Source: Gnetum montanum (Eukaryota; Streptophyta; Gnetopsida; Gnetales; Gnetaceae). Taken from it: a stretch of DNA of 64,000 nt. The DNA is taken from assembly GCA_015680685.1 (NCBI GenBank), contig MNCI01002682.1:62352-126351 (forward strand), in the 5' to 3' direction. The notes below the pieces were generated by a model. The model made no database searches. It was not told where the DNA came from and saw only the letters and a program-made list of their open reading frames with translations. This document shows positions 34,965-46,540 of this stretch, piece after piece; position 1 is the stretch's first letter; every line of letters begins with the position of its first letter. Position numbers and translations under genes: made by a program.

Positions 34965-35764
34965 TGATGAGTGATGAGGTATCCCTATGCTCAACCATAT
35001 GAATATGAGCGTCCATGCACAATCTGGTCGAATTCCAAGGACTAAGTGCCTATGCGCCTTTGTGGAACAAGAATAAATTGATCAATTGTTGTCTTTCCAA
35101 GCTTACTTGTATGTCATGATTGTATGGTTAAGTAAACTTGAGGCATATGATTTTTATACTTTTTATGTGTTTTTATGTCTTGCTACTAATAAGGGAGGAG
35201 AGAGAGATAGCTGAGTAACTAATTTAATTTGACTACTTATTAACTAGGCTCTAACTAATCCTAACACTAGTATTTGTTCTCACTTGCTATACACATCCTG
35301 AACCAGTGCAACACTACTGGGATTACCAAACGCTAATCATTACTGGGATACCAAGTGGTACACACATGCTCGAAGTGCTTGTACTATGTGTGCTTACATA
35401 GGAGAGTTGTAGGGTGAGAGAGAATCATTAATTAACTAAGGAACGCATTAAGTAACAATAATTAACATTAATTAATCTATTCTGAATGCTGCAAGGTCTA
35501 TCACAGAGTTCATCTTTATTGCTGTACACAAGGTGTGCTCAAGTACACAATGCTCGAATGAAGATCTGTTCACTTTATGACTCCTACTATAGGCACGCAG
35601 AAATAATTCTAACTTTGAGAGGAAGAAAAGGCAAGAGTTTGGGTAAGGGACTAAGACTAACTATGCAAACCAAGTGCGCTTGCCTCTTATTTATAGGCAA
35701 TGAGGCAGGTTGTGATATCGCGTGGAAGGTTGCGATATCACGTACGTGATATCATGACTCATCA
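34965..35764 (-). repeat. 3' LTR of the minus-strand Ty3/gypsy element
   Basis: Ends TGATGAG...CTCATCA. It is collinear with 42,209-43,019 with roughly 5-8% differences by eye. A perfect 20-bp palindrome, GATATCACGTACGTGATATC, lies at 35,734-35,753 and a TATA-like box (complement of CTTATTTATAGG) near 35,690. Confidence 0.88.
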
Positions 35765-35780
35765 TACCCCCATGACTGAA
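35765..35780 (-). promoter_or_regulatory. Polypurine tract
   Basis: Minus strand reads AGTCATGGGGGTA directly before the TGATGAG of the 3' LTR, a suitable plus-strand priming tract. Confidence 0.6.
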
Positions 35781-37740
35781 TGAAAACTCGTCCTTGAGTT
35801 CCTTACAAAATATTGGGAAGGTATGGGATTATTGACTGAATGAGAACTGATAGCGACAGGGAATAACAGACTCAAAGTGCCCAATGAACGGATCCATGAA
35901 CATATTACAACATTGGTGTTCATGCCGTTTGTGGTGAACACTGTACATGGATGACATCCAGACCTTCACTTGACAGCTTGAAAAGAAAGAGGGAGAAAAG
36001 AAAATGAGGCGTGTTGCTGCCAATGCCGAGATTGCGCCCTCCGTTGTTTATCCATAACCATGCAACTAGACTTGTTCTTGGCGTAAACGTTCCAGCTTCA
36101 TTCCATCTCGAGTGCTTCGTCCTATTCCAGTCCATAGTTCGTGTAATCGCCATCTGCACACACAACACAGTCACGAATGAGCAAGGATAAGTAAGCCACA
36201 TTGCAATTGATACCTTGCCTCGATATAAAGCGCATTGGCTGGGTTGTGGTTATGGTAGAAACTAGGTTAGAGGTTTATTAATGATAACTACCCAAGGTGT
36301 AGTGGTTAGGCAAGTAGTAGAATGGAGAAATTGAAAAATTTGTGCCAAGGCCCCCACGACTAAGAGTGAACCTCTGGTAGCAATAAGATGAAAAAATATA
36401 AGGAACAAGAAAGATGGAAAGAATAACAATGACAACGGCAATAAAGTGGGTGTCAAAGATGGGGATGAAACGATAAATGGTTGATTGCAGATAATGTTTA
36501 AGGAAAAGAACTTAACAATTGCACCAAAAAGGAATGCTAGTGGATCCTCCCCAAAGTAGGCTCATGCCCTTTATGCCCTGACAAATCCACAAACTAAAGC
36601 GTCCGTAGGCTCTAGGAATGTCATTTGGAAGCAAGAGTTAAAACTTCCCCATAAGAGTTTACCAAGGAAAAACAATGCATCAACCAAGATATGGACTAAT
36701 CATAAAACCGACAATGAGGTGGAAAATGGAAAGAAAGATGGAGAGTAGAAATGGAATGGAATCCCAAGAGCAAAGTTATGTAAAGTCCCTTATGTATGTC
36801 ATGGTTAATGTGACTGAGTAGAACTCATTCCAAATCCAGACTCAAACCAACCACACTCAGTGACCTCACATCAATACACTTGGCCAATCCATCCTCTTGA
36901 AACAACAAGAAAGCCTCCACAAAGAGTCACCACCATCCCAAGGAGAGCGAGATGGAGAAGCAGGAAGCGAGAAAGGGCCTTAGTTAGAGGGAACCTTCAG
37001 GCATGGATAACATGTCTTTCCAGTACCATAACCAATGCTTGTAGCCCATATTGCTTTATTATGTCTAAAGGGTATGCTTTGAATTCCCTCTTTTTTTTCT
37101 TTTTTTCTTTTTTTTTTCGTGTGAGAACCACACCATGCAAAGACTTATTTTTATTCATTGAGCTTCTTGATATTTGATCGATGGCAGAATAGCGGAAAAC
37201 CTAAGAAAAAGCATCCAAGGACCCAAGAGAATGGCTAGCACAAATGCATCAAATCCCCTTGAAGTCATACCCTTTTCAACCATTGAGTTCGTCCTTTAGT
37301 TTGAAAATTACCAAGCCACCAATTTATTAAGAAGTTGATTAGAAAAAAGGGATTGTACAGTTCCAAGCCAAGGGAGATCACCGAGTTGAACGGAAGAATG
37401 GACGGTGTGGACTCATTGCTTGTTTTATCAAAAGAACCATATCTTAATATCAACATTGAGAATCAAAGGTAAAAACCAAACATTAACAATCAACATTATT
37501 ATAATACAATCCACCATGATGAGCACTTATTGTATGACGAATGAAAGTAAATCAAATAAAGAAATAGGAAAAAATGTGAACGATGGTGTAAGACAAAAAT
37601 AAGTGAATTTGAAAAATGTGCAAAACAAAAAAGTGTAAAACAAAAATGTGTAAAACAAAAATATAAAAAGAGCTAAGGGCTTAGAATGGTTAGCATAGGT
37701 GGTCGTCTCTCCCACGACTGAGTTGGAAGGAGGAGATCTG
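35781..37740 (-). other. Element region lacking RNase H and integrase
   Basis: Where RNase H and integrase should lie, neither the HHCC nor the D,D-E blocks can be read on the minus strand. The plus-strand frame 36,860-37,177 ends in a Phe-rich T-tract translation and looks accidental. GTAAAACAAAAATGTGTAAA-like words repeat near 37,615-37,665. Confidence 0.5.
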
Positions 37741-37749
37741 AAATAGCGA

Positions 37750-38570
37750 GCAAGGTTGTCCACCAATAGAGGTAGTATTGGTACTGGCTATTTTAGGCTC
37801 ATGGAAGGGTCTATAATAGCCAGTATGTCCAAGGAATGATCGAATATCTTTTATAGTTTCAGGCTACCGAGTAATTTCTTGGATAACTTTAATCTTTTTA
37901 GGGCCTACCTCTATCCCTGTTTGTGAGATCTTATGCCCTAATACTATGCCTTCTTGGACCATTAAATGGATTTTCTTTTACCAGTTGAGCCTTAAATTGG
38001 TTTCTACACATTGCTTTACTACTTGCTCTAACTAGACCAAGGCTTGATCAAAGTTCACTCCGTAAGTGGAGAAGTCGTCCATGAAGACTTCCACACCATT
38101 TTCTATCTACTGCTGGAATATGCTTAGAACTAATCGTTGAAACATTGCAGGGGCATTGCACAAGCCAAATGACATTTGTTTGTATGCAAATGTTCCCCAA
38201 GGACTGGTGAATGTAGTCTTGGCTTGGTCTTCTGGGGCTATTCATATCTGGTTGTACCCACTGTACCCATCCAGAAAACTATAGTAGCGATGCCCTGCGA
38301 TGGTGTCTAAGACTTGGTCAACAAATGACAATGAAAAGTGGTCTTTGAATGTTGCCATGTTTAGTAGCCTGAAATCTATGCACACCCTTCATTTGCCTCC
38401 CTTTTTGGGCACTATAACTAAGGGGCTAACCCATTCGTTATCAACAATGGGGTATATGAACCCATCTTCGAGAAGCTATTCGATTTATTTCTTAACTACT
38501 TGCTTCAGCTTTGGGTTTAATCGCCTATGCAGTTGTCTTCGAGGCTTCATGGAGGGGTCGGTATAAATTC
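37750..38570 (-). pseudogene. Ty3/gypsy reverse transcriptase (broken)
   Basis: Minus-strand reading gives the gypsy RT order: VCIDFRLLN-like block near 38,380, HYSFLDG/SGYNQI region near 38,280-38,250, FCATFAYKQMSFGLCNAP region near 38,200-38,160, catalytic FMDDFSTYG at about 38,077-38,051, then IRSFLGHTGYYRPF near 37,830. Several in-frame stops are present. It ends before the RNase H domain. Confidence 0.75.
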
Positions 38571-39044
38571 TATGTTGGCATATCCTAGGATCTATTCTAG
38601 TTAATTTGGGATATGACCAAGCGAAAGCTTTCGATCATTTATTTATCACTTTCAGTAGTCTTTCTTTTTGTTGAGGAGCAAGCTTCGCGTTAATAATTAC
38701 TAATTTTTCATTTTTAAGAAACATGTATTCCATATTGGTGGGCAATGGTTTTAGCTCAAGGGGCTCTTTCTTAAACTTATCAGGGATTTCCAACTTCCCC
38801 CAGTTGATATTTTCAAGGTCAAGACTTGGAAGTTGGCAATGGACTTGCTCTAATGTGTCTATGCTATCGATGTAAGCGCAAGTCAGACCCTCAGTTGGTT
38901 CTATGCATATAGTTGAACTACTCTCTTGATCAGCTGTCAACCACTAGGTGCCTTCCTATATTGTGGCTGCTGCATACAGGCATCTTTTTATATCAGTCAC
39001 TTGTGCACATTGATTGCATGTAGGCAATGTTAAATGTTACATGA

Positions 39045-39683
39045 ACCATGACTTATGCATGCAATTACACCCTGAGTCATTGTATGCGATGCATGGAACT
39101 TTCTTCTTCTCAATCTTTCCAAATGTATTTTCCTTCGATATTTTCAGGGAAAGATTGTAGATTCCTAGGCATGCATCAACTGTGCTTAGCCATGCTCTTC
39201 CCATTATGATTGGGAAGTCTCCCTTATCGTTGTTCACTTGAATCACTAGGAAGTCAGCTGGATATGACCACCCACAAACAGTGGTGACAATGTCCTCCAC
39301 TAGTCCCAATGGGACAGTGATGGACTGGTCGACCAACGAATGTTACTCTTTTTTAGCAGAGGCAAGTTCCAAGCCTTGTACATTTCTTGAGAAATCAGGT
39401 TAACACTAGAACCTGAATCCAAAAGAGCTTTGCAGGGCTCATTTTCAGTGATTTGTAGATATATTAGAGGACTTCTAGAATCAGAGAATTTCCTAGGAAG
39501 ATGGCTAGCTTTTATCCAATCGGTGACGGCATGAGTTAACATGACCATATGCGTTGAGCATGGTTTTTGGGTTGAAGGGTGCTTTGAAGCTTCAAGTAAT
39601 AGTGAGGCGATTGAAGAATCAGCCGCTTGTGGTTGCAAGGGCTTAGTTGGACTATTGGTTCTAAAGAAAGGTCTTTTCTTCAT
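39045..39683 (-). pseudogene. Ty3/gypsy protease
   Basis: The catalytic box ALLDSGSSVNLISQ is intact on the minus strand near 39,435. A frame change near 39,310 is followed by VEDIVTTV, ADFLVIQV and PIIMGRAWLSTVDA, the second half typical of Athila/Tat retropepsins. In the functional element this enzyme cleaves the Gag-Pol polyprotein. Confidence 0.75.
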
Positions 39684-39689
39684 GCGGTT

Positions 39690-42070
39690 GTCAGAACCAA
39701 CAGTAGGTTGAGGGTTAATAGCCCTTGTGGCATTACATTGCTGCGACTAGGTAGGGATTTCACCTTGCATAGCTGGAGCAAGTGGTAATGGAGTTAAGGG
39801 TGGAAGAGGTGTAGCCGAATGAGAAGGATGGTATGTTTGTGGAACATCACCCCTAGGAGAAGGACTCCTTTAGTACTCACAAGCTTGGTAGTGAGGTTGA
39901 GGAGTAACATGACCAGTAGAGTCACGTGGAGAAACTAGCTGCTGCATGTAGTATCCATACGAGTTAGGTTTTCGGTAAGGATACTATTGCCTTGGTGGTG
40001 GCATTCCCCATGATTGAGGGTACTGCCATTGTTGATACTGCTCGATCGATTGTGATGAAGTTCCACTTGGATGATACATTAAGGGTTGGTGGAACTATCT
40101 TAAGTTACCTTGAGGATAAGGTAACCTTCGGGGTGTTTGCCTTTTGTTTAATCGTGGGTTGAGTGCATACACTCCAAACTCCTACAGATGTGAGATTATA
40201 GGGAAACATCCCTTAGGATGGTCATATTGGCATATCTTGCATCCACTATCATTATTTGTATCTGAATACACAACCTCTTCGATGATGGCAACTTTGTCCT
40301 TACCCTTGTTATGTGCATGTTTAGTTTCTCTCTTTTTTCGTGATCACTACCTTACTCTTTAGACTCCTCTACTATTTTGAGAATGGTTTGAAATCTATCA
40401 TCTAGGGAATCCCACATTTTTTCTACCTTTGCCGATATTTCTGATGCTAATTTTTGGATAGGCAAGGTTGTCTTATTCACCATCTCTTTGAGTGGTGACT
40501 CTTCTTCATCCTCATAGAATCTTACTCCCCTCTTTTAGAAGGAAGGATCTCTATTATATTCCTTTGCACTCTCTCTTTTCCTTATCTCACCTTCTTCTTT
40601 AGCAACTTGCTCCAATAATCTTTGAACTTGATGGGTCCTAAGCTCAGATAGTCTTCCTTGGGCATAATTCCCGAGGGTTCTTCGCATTTCATGCCTAAGC
40701 CCATCTACGAGATGGCGTAGTTGATCCTTCTATGAATAACCATGGCTAGGACAATGATGTAACAGTGCATAATATCGACCCATGGTAGCATCCAAGGGTT
40801 CATGTCCTCCTTGTTTCTAGCCTTGGATTTGCTTTCACAGGTTGGACACTCGAGAGTACGTTTGGTACTTATCGTTGAACAATTCTAACATGGTACTCCA
40901 CCTACGAATGGATTCCGGTTCTAAGGACTGGTACCAACTTTCTGCTTCTTTGATCAGCATCCATGGGAACAACTTAAGTTTTTGCCATTTACTTTCTATG
41001 TTTTGTAAGGCACATGCATCATGAAATGCTTGTAGATGATTTTGAGGATCAATGTTGTACCATCCTTCAAATTGTGGGATGTTGTTCATGTCTAATCTCT
41101 TGATCCTACTATCTTTTTGGTGCCTTGTTGGGATTTTAATGGCCTCAATTATGTCTAGCATACTTCAAGTAGCGAGTAAGGGTTCATCGTGATCGTCTCG
41201 TCTGTGGTGTCTATGATGCCTATGTTGTTCCCTACTCTCCCTTCTTTCACGGTGTGTTTCTCTGGAGTTCCCTCATCCCCTTTCTTGACTATTTTGTCTA
41301 TGACTCCTATTTTGCTTACCCTTATCCTCATGGTCTTTTTCTTTGTGACTACATCCAGATCTTGAAGGAGAGGGTGAAGAAGATGATGAAGGTGAAGAAG
41401 AAGGGGGACCATCACCATGTCAATGCCTACTTCCTTCTCTTCGGTGGTCGCGGCCTTGATTGCGGTTACAATCGGAATTCCCATCTTCATCATGTGTTCA
41501 TGTTCATTTTTTAGACCCTTTGTGTCTGTTGGTACTAGAATCTGGGTTATGGATAGTTGAGTAAAGATTATGATACACAACCCCTTGATCGAAGTCAATG
41601 GGAGGAACATCATTGTGTGGGCGACTGCCTAAGGTAGGTTCACCACCCTCATTTTCACTTAGGACATGTGGGACGTTCTGCGACAACTTTCCCTTCATGG
41701 ATTCATGATGTCTCTCCTGTTGCAAATCCCTTTGATGCTGTGCCTCCGTGGGTCAATACTCTCTCGAGTCATGATCATGCATAACGTACTCTGCCTGTGA
41801 GTGCTGCATACCAATTCATGTAAGATCACGAAGAAGCATGCTTGGGGCTAAATGATCGGGAGGTGACACTATGTTACCTTCTAAATATCGCCAACACAAC
41901 TATTCATCCTGGTGGAAGATAAAGGTAAAGTTTGGTACATATTCATCAGGATGAACATATACCACATGAAACTATTGAGGGACTGGCAGATTATCATGTG
42001 TACTATGCCTCCGATTGTTCCCTGTATCAGACCTAAGTGGTGAAACATTTTTGTATGAAGAAGAAGCCAT
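39690..42070 (-). pseudogene. Ty3/gypsy gag (broken)
   Basis: The likely start is MASSSYKNVSPLRSD at 42,070. A capsid-type stretch at 41,161-40,835 carries PQFEGWYNIDPQNHLQAFHD and AESWYQSLEPESIRRWSTM, typical of retrotransposon gag. A zinc knuckle GCKICQYDHPKGC reads near 40,245-40,205. Frames are interrupted by stops and shifts, so no particle protein can be made from this copy. Confidence 0.75.
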
Positions 42071-42188
42071 GATTGTCTATTCAGTGTGCAATGTATTATT
42101 ATTTATTATTTTTCTTTAACCAACCCCAAGGGTTCATTCCAACAATGTGAAAGATTTCCTATGTTCTAGTTAGCACACAAACAACAAA

Positions 42189-42208
42189 GTCCCCGGCAAT
42201 GACACCAA
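42189..42208 (-). promoter_or_regulatory. Primer binding site
   Basis: Minus strand reads TTGGTGTCATTGCCGGGGAC directly inside the 5' LTR, close to the TGGCGCCGTTGCCGGGG primer site common in Athila/Tat elements. Confidence 0.7.
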
Positions 42209-43019
42209 TGAGTGGTGAAGTATCCCTATGCTCAACCATAAGAATACAAGCATCCACGCACGATCCGGTTGAATTCCAAGGACTAAGTGCCTATGCGCCT
42301 TTGTGGAACAAGAATGGGTTGATCAATTGTTGTCTTCCCAAGCTTACTTGTATGTCATGATTGTATGGTTAAGTAAACTTGAGGCATATGATTTTTATAC
42401 TTTTTATGTGTTTTTATGTCCTGCTACTAATAAGGGAGGAGAGAGAGATAGCTAAGTAACTAATTTAATTTGACTACTTATTAACTAGGCTCTAACTAAT
42501 CCTAACACTAGTATCTGTTCTCACTTGTTGTACACATCCTGAACCAGTGCAACACTACTGGGATTACCAAACGCTAATTGTTACTAGGTTACCAAGTGTT
42601 ATATGCATGCTCGAAGTGCTCGTACTATGTGTGCTTACTTAGAAGAGTTGTAGGGTGAGAGAGAATCATTAATTAACTAAGGAAAGCATTAAGTAATAGT
42701 AATTAACATTAATTAATCTATTCTGAATGCTGTAAGGTTTATGACAAAGTTCGTCTTTATTGCCGTACACAAGGTGTGCTGAGGTACACAATGCTTGAAT
42801 AAAGATTTGTTCACTTTATGACTCCTACTGTAGGCACGTAGAAATAATTCTAACTCTAAGAAGGAGAAAAGGCAAGAGTTTGGATAAGGGACTACGACTA
42901 ACTATGCAAACCAAGTGCGCTCGGCTCTTATTTATAGGCAATGAGGTAGGCTACGATATCATGTATGCGATATTGGATGGAAGGCTGCAATATCGCGTAT
43001 GTGATATCATAGCTCATCA
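42209..43019 (-). repeat. 5' LTR of the minus-strand Ty3/gypsy element
   Basis: Collinear with 34,965-35,764 and ends CTCATCA like it. At its internal end it lacks three bases of the TGATGAG terminus. TATA-like CCTATAAATAAGAG reads on the minus strand near 42,940-42,927, about 85 bp from the LTR start. Confidence 0.88.
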
Positions 43020-43024
43020 CTTTA
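43020..43024. repeat. Target site duplication CTTTA (right)
   Basis: Matches 34,960-34,964 exactly. Confidence 0.85.
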
Positions 43025-43810
43025 TTTGTTCTTTATTGTATAGAAAGCCTTCTAAGCATTTGCAACTTGCTATACTATATAATACTTGCTATAATATATA
43101 ATACTTTCCCTTATAATTTTGAGAGTGTTTTACTTTCAAATATTATGTAACTAGAATCTCAAGTCTTTTGATATTTAGTTGGAAAGTGTAATCTCTCTTC
43201 CTAGATTCACAAATTAGCACACTTTTTTTGTCATCATTCATCTTTATTTTTGTACATTCACAAAATTTTTATAGTTGATGCAACATTGTGTTTAACCTTG
43301 TTTTTGAATTTTCTATTAGCGATACATCATTTGTAAAGATTAAAAGTCATTTCCATAATTAATCCACTTTAATCCACTCTTCTAGTTCATTAATAAAAAT
43401 GTTAAAAAAAGTTGGTGAAAGAGGAAAACCTTGTTTTACTCCTATATTACTAAAAAACTAATAATATTGTGGAGTTTCTTCATCCTTAAATTCAAAAAGT
43501 GTTTTTTTATACATTTTGGATAGTATTAAGTAAACTAGAAACAACTTTAATTTTGATGAGTCTACTCCATAATTATTTTCTCATGACAGACTTAAAAGCT
43601 TTAGTAAAATCCATGGAGAAAATAAATGTTTTTCTTTATTTGCCTTGTGCCTTTTTAATATAATATTTGAGAGCAATCAGATGATCTAGTATAGAATGTT
43701 TTTTTTTTCTAAATCCTACTTGTGAAATTACATGTGAATTATTTCCTTCTGCTTTAGATCTTAATTTTTTCTCTAAAATAGTACCTAACAAATTTGCAAA
43801 CAAATTACTG
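43025..43810 (-). pseudogene. Family A LINE, segment 2 of 3, with RT blocks
   Basis: Minus strand reads VKQGFPLSPTFFNIFINELE near 43,440-43,380, the same RT block as in the copy at 5,147-7,120. Frame is interrupted. The LINE continues at 62,602 after the second LTR element. Confidence 0.75.
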
Positions 43811-43815
43811 ATCAT
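43811..43815. repeat. Target site duplication ATCAT (left)
   Basis: ATCAT precedes the LTR and recurs at 62,597-62,601. Confidence 0.8.
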
Positions 43816-45483
43816 TGAACACCACTAATTTTGGCCTAACACTTTGAAACAAGAACAACTCAGAGCCTCTGGAGCTTTTGGGAGGCAAAAATTTGGCTAA
43901 GGCATGTAACTCACGCTAAGCTTGTCAAGCCGGGCTTGCCTGAGTGTCAGCAACTCCAACAACTTCAAGATCAAGTCAAAGATGGTCCAATCTGAGGGTG
44001 CAAGTCATCCTCAAGGGTCAATATTGTCCACTTCAAGTTTCAGCATTCGGGAGTTCAAATTTTGGGCCAAATTGTAGAAATTGTACAAATTTTCTCACTT
44101 ACGCTGTGGTCACATTGGCAGCATGAGTCCACGTGACCAACTCTAAGAGCCTCAAAACTGAGTTAAAATGGTTTGATTTCAAAGGTGTAAGTCATCCTCA
44201 GGGTTCATTGTTGATAACCTCAAGTCCCAGCATCCAGAATTCTAGATTTCAGGTCCAAAATTGCAAAGTTTTTGTAGCTCACGCTGGCAACGTGAGTCCA
44301 GCATGAGCTACCAAAAGTGGTTCAAAACAAGGCACATCCAAGCTCAGTTTTTGACTTGCAGATGACTCTTAGGGTCAACCACAGTCAGGCAATTGTTGCA
44401 TTCAAGAAACAGGCTTCAAAGGAGCAAAAAATTAGTGTGAAATGTGTCATTTTTCTTAGGTCACACTGGCAGCATGAGTACAACATGAGTCCAACATGAG
44501 TACTGGTCACGCTTGATCAAAAGCATGCCAAACACATGCTGAGGACATGCCAAGACAAAATCAACTCACGCTGGAAGCTTTGGTGGAATAGAAATGCCTC
44601 AAACAGCCACAAAACCACTCAAAGCAACATCCTGCAGTAGTCAATCCATGGATCAAGTGAGCTGGAGTAAATTTCTCTTATTGTACACTATCATTTTTGT
44701 AAATTTTCACCATTTGTGAGCTTGTTAAGCTCTTACGCTCCAAATTGTATCTATGGGCGTAAGCTAGCTTGCGTAAGCTAACACATGTTGTAAGATACAA
44801 TGCATCCGGTTAAGAACGTAGTTTTCCTATGCATGTCCAATTCACACATAGCTATCTATCAAACACATGTCACATGATCCATTTTCCTCTCGTCTCTTAG
44901 CCGTTGATTCCATCCATGAATTTCGTACTCGAGCCTAGCCAAACCTTATAAATACCCCGTCCATTCACATAAAGGGAGTTGGAAATTTTGAAGGTTGACG
45001 GCTTTGGGAGCATTGACTGGCAACTTTGGATGCTCAGGCACACGTGACTCCTAGCATCCAAGCACTCGTAAACAAATCACTCTAGGGCTTAGCACTTGAC
45101 TTACCATTCACACACGCAACTACGCTTTGACCGGTGCACATCTTTTTTTAAGCAATAGAATAAAGTTCATTATTGCCTTCCATTTACATTGTTTGCTCTA
45201 TTTATGCTTTGTTTACAATATAGTTTTGTATATGCTCTGTTTGTATTTCATGCGTCACTGTTTACATTTTGTACGTCATCAGTTATGATAACCCTAGCGC
45301 TAGCCATAGCTTACGCTTGGGGAAGTCCTTGGTTGATTTGCATGTAGACCATCTAAGGCACTTTGCCTTCATTTCCTTTTCCAACTTGGCCTCACGCAAA
45401 GGTAGAGTTGGCTGTGTCTCTTTGACAATCTTTTGACGTTTATTTTCCCTTTCAGCCTCACATCGACGATTTCGGTCAGTACA
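43816..45483 (+). repeat. 5' LTR of the Tat-like element
   Basis: Starts TGAACACCACTAATTTTGGC and ends GGTCAGTACA. TATA box TATAAATA at 44,947-44,954. It contains several CTCACGCTGG words, some paired with the complementary AGCGTGAG or its decayed forms, and GGGCGTAAGCTAGCTTGCGT, itself an imperfect inverted repeat. Confidence 0.9.
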
Positions 45484-45488
45484 GTAAA

Positions 45489-45507
45489 TTGGCGCTAGAA
45501 GGAGGGC
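45489..45507 (+). promoter_or_regulatory. Primer binding site
   Basis: TTGGCGCTAGAAGGAGGG begins six bases after the LTR; the TGG start fits pairing with a tRNA CCA end. The tRNA was not identified. Confidence 0.6.
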
Positions 45508-46540
45508 ATACCTATTTACTATCCTATCAAAACGTTGATCACACTACCTTAAACACCATGCAGGCCAGACACTGAACTCAAGTTGAGCTTGCTCAAGCCT
45601 AGGTTGCTTAAGTTCACCCTAGTCTGCTCATGCTAAATCAATCAAGCGTACAACCCTTCAAATTCTGCAATCATAACCCAAACAGCATACACATGCTGCC
45701 TAAACAAGCCACCTCATATATAGCTTGCCAAGTAACGTTCCCATCACCACCATTGACTGATGATTGTGAGCTTCTCTCACCACTTACAACTTGCATCTTG
45801 CTTGGCTCATGCTTAGCTTACTCACGCTGAGCTTGGTCACTTAGGCTCAGCTTACTCACACTAATCCCCACCACTCACGCCCAGCTTGACAAGCTTGCTT
45901 GCTCATGCTACTATGAAATCTTCCCACATCAACACAACGATGCTGCAAATCTCTGACTTTGGGGTCGGGACCTCGAACCCTGTGACTACGACAGAACCCA
46001 TAACTGCCATTGAAACAATAAACCCTCAAGGGCCAACTCACCAGTCACTTAGGCTACAGGGTAGGGACCCTACTTATGCGATCCTCACACTGGAATAATG
46101 TAATTTCATTTGTGTGAAGATTCAAGCCAAATTACCTATCGATCGCATAGAAAGAGAGGCAAAGTGAAACTATGAACTCATCTACAAGGGAGGTTGTGAG
46201 TTCACTCCCTTAGCATTTCATATAATTCCCCTTTCTGAGCCCCATCATCGACTCATATCTCAACTTCTCATGGCGAAGAATCAAACTTGATAGCCACCTT
46301 TGATAGAGCCTCAGAGCAAAGATAAGGAAGATGACTTTGCGGCCCAAACTGATCATGGAGATTCATACCATACTGTTAGTCCTCATGCCCATACAAACCT
46401 ATCATTCTAACCTTTCTTGGAAGAGACCATACTTCCTCCTTTATTCGCGAACACTCAGGCATTAGTTTCTCTATAGGAAGTACCCACTGCCATTCCCACC
46501 TTCTCCAGGTCCAACATCTAATCTGATACGTCCATCTCCA
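45508..46540 (+). other. Leader and 5' gag region of the Tat-like element
   Basis: Rich in GCTCACGCT/GCTTACTCACG-type words between 45,600 and 45,905. The frame at 45,886-46,098 ends LRLQGRDPTYAILTLE, which may be the start of gag or a small upstream frame; no domain is recognised. Confidence 0.4.

Larger units (their letters stand above)
34965..43019 (-). mobile_element. Ty3/gypsy LTR retrotransposon (Athila/Tat-like), deleted
   Basis: Two related LTRs of about 800 bp, a 5-bp target duplication, primer site next to the right LTR and purine tract next to the left LTR place transcription on the minus strand. Gag, protease and RT follow in that order (42.07 to 37.75 kb). The RT breaks off at KDIRSFLGHTGYYRPFHEPK, and the remaining 2 kb before the 3' LTR shows no RNase H or integrase, so the copy is non-autonomous. 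The protease layout and primer site wording recall the Athila branch. Confidence 0.85.

Noticed and set aside
37081-37130. Long T-rich tract seen as a LINE tail
   Set aside because: No LINE 3'-end wording beside it; it lies inside the Ty3/gypsy element.
41254-41514. Plus-strand frame rich in Phe, Tyr and Lys
   Set aside because: Complement of the gag region of the minus-strand element; accidental.
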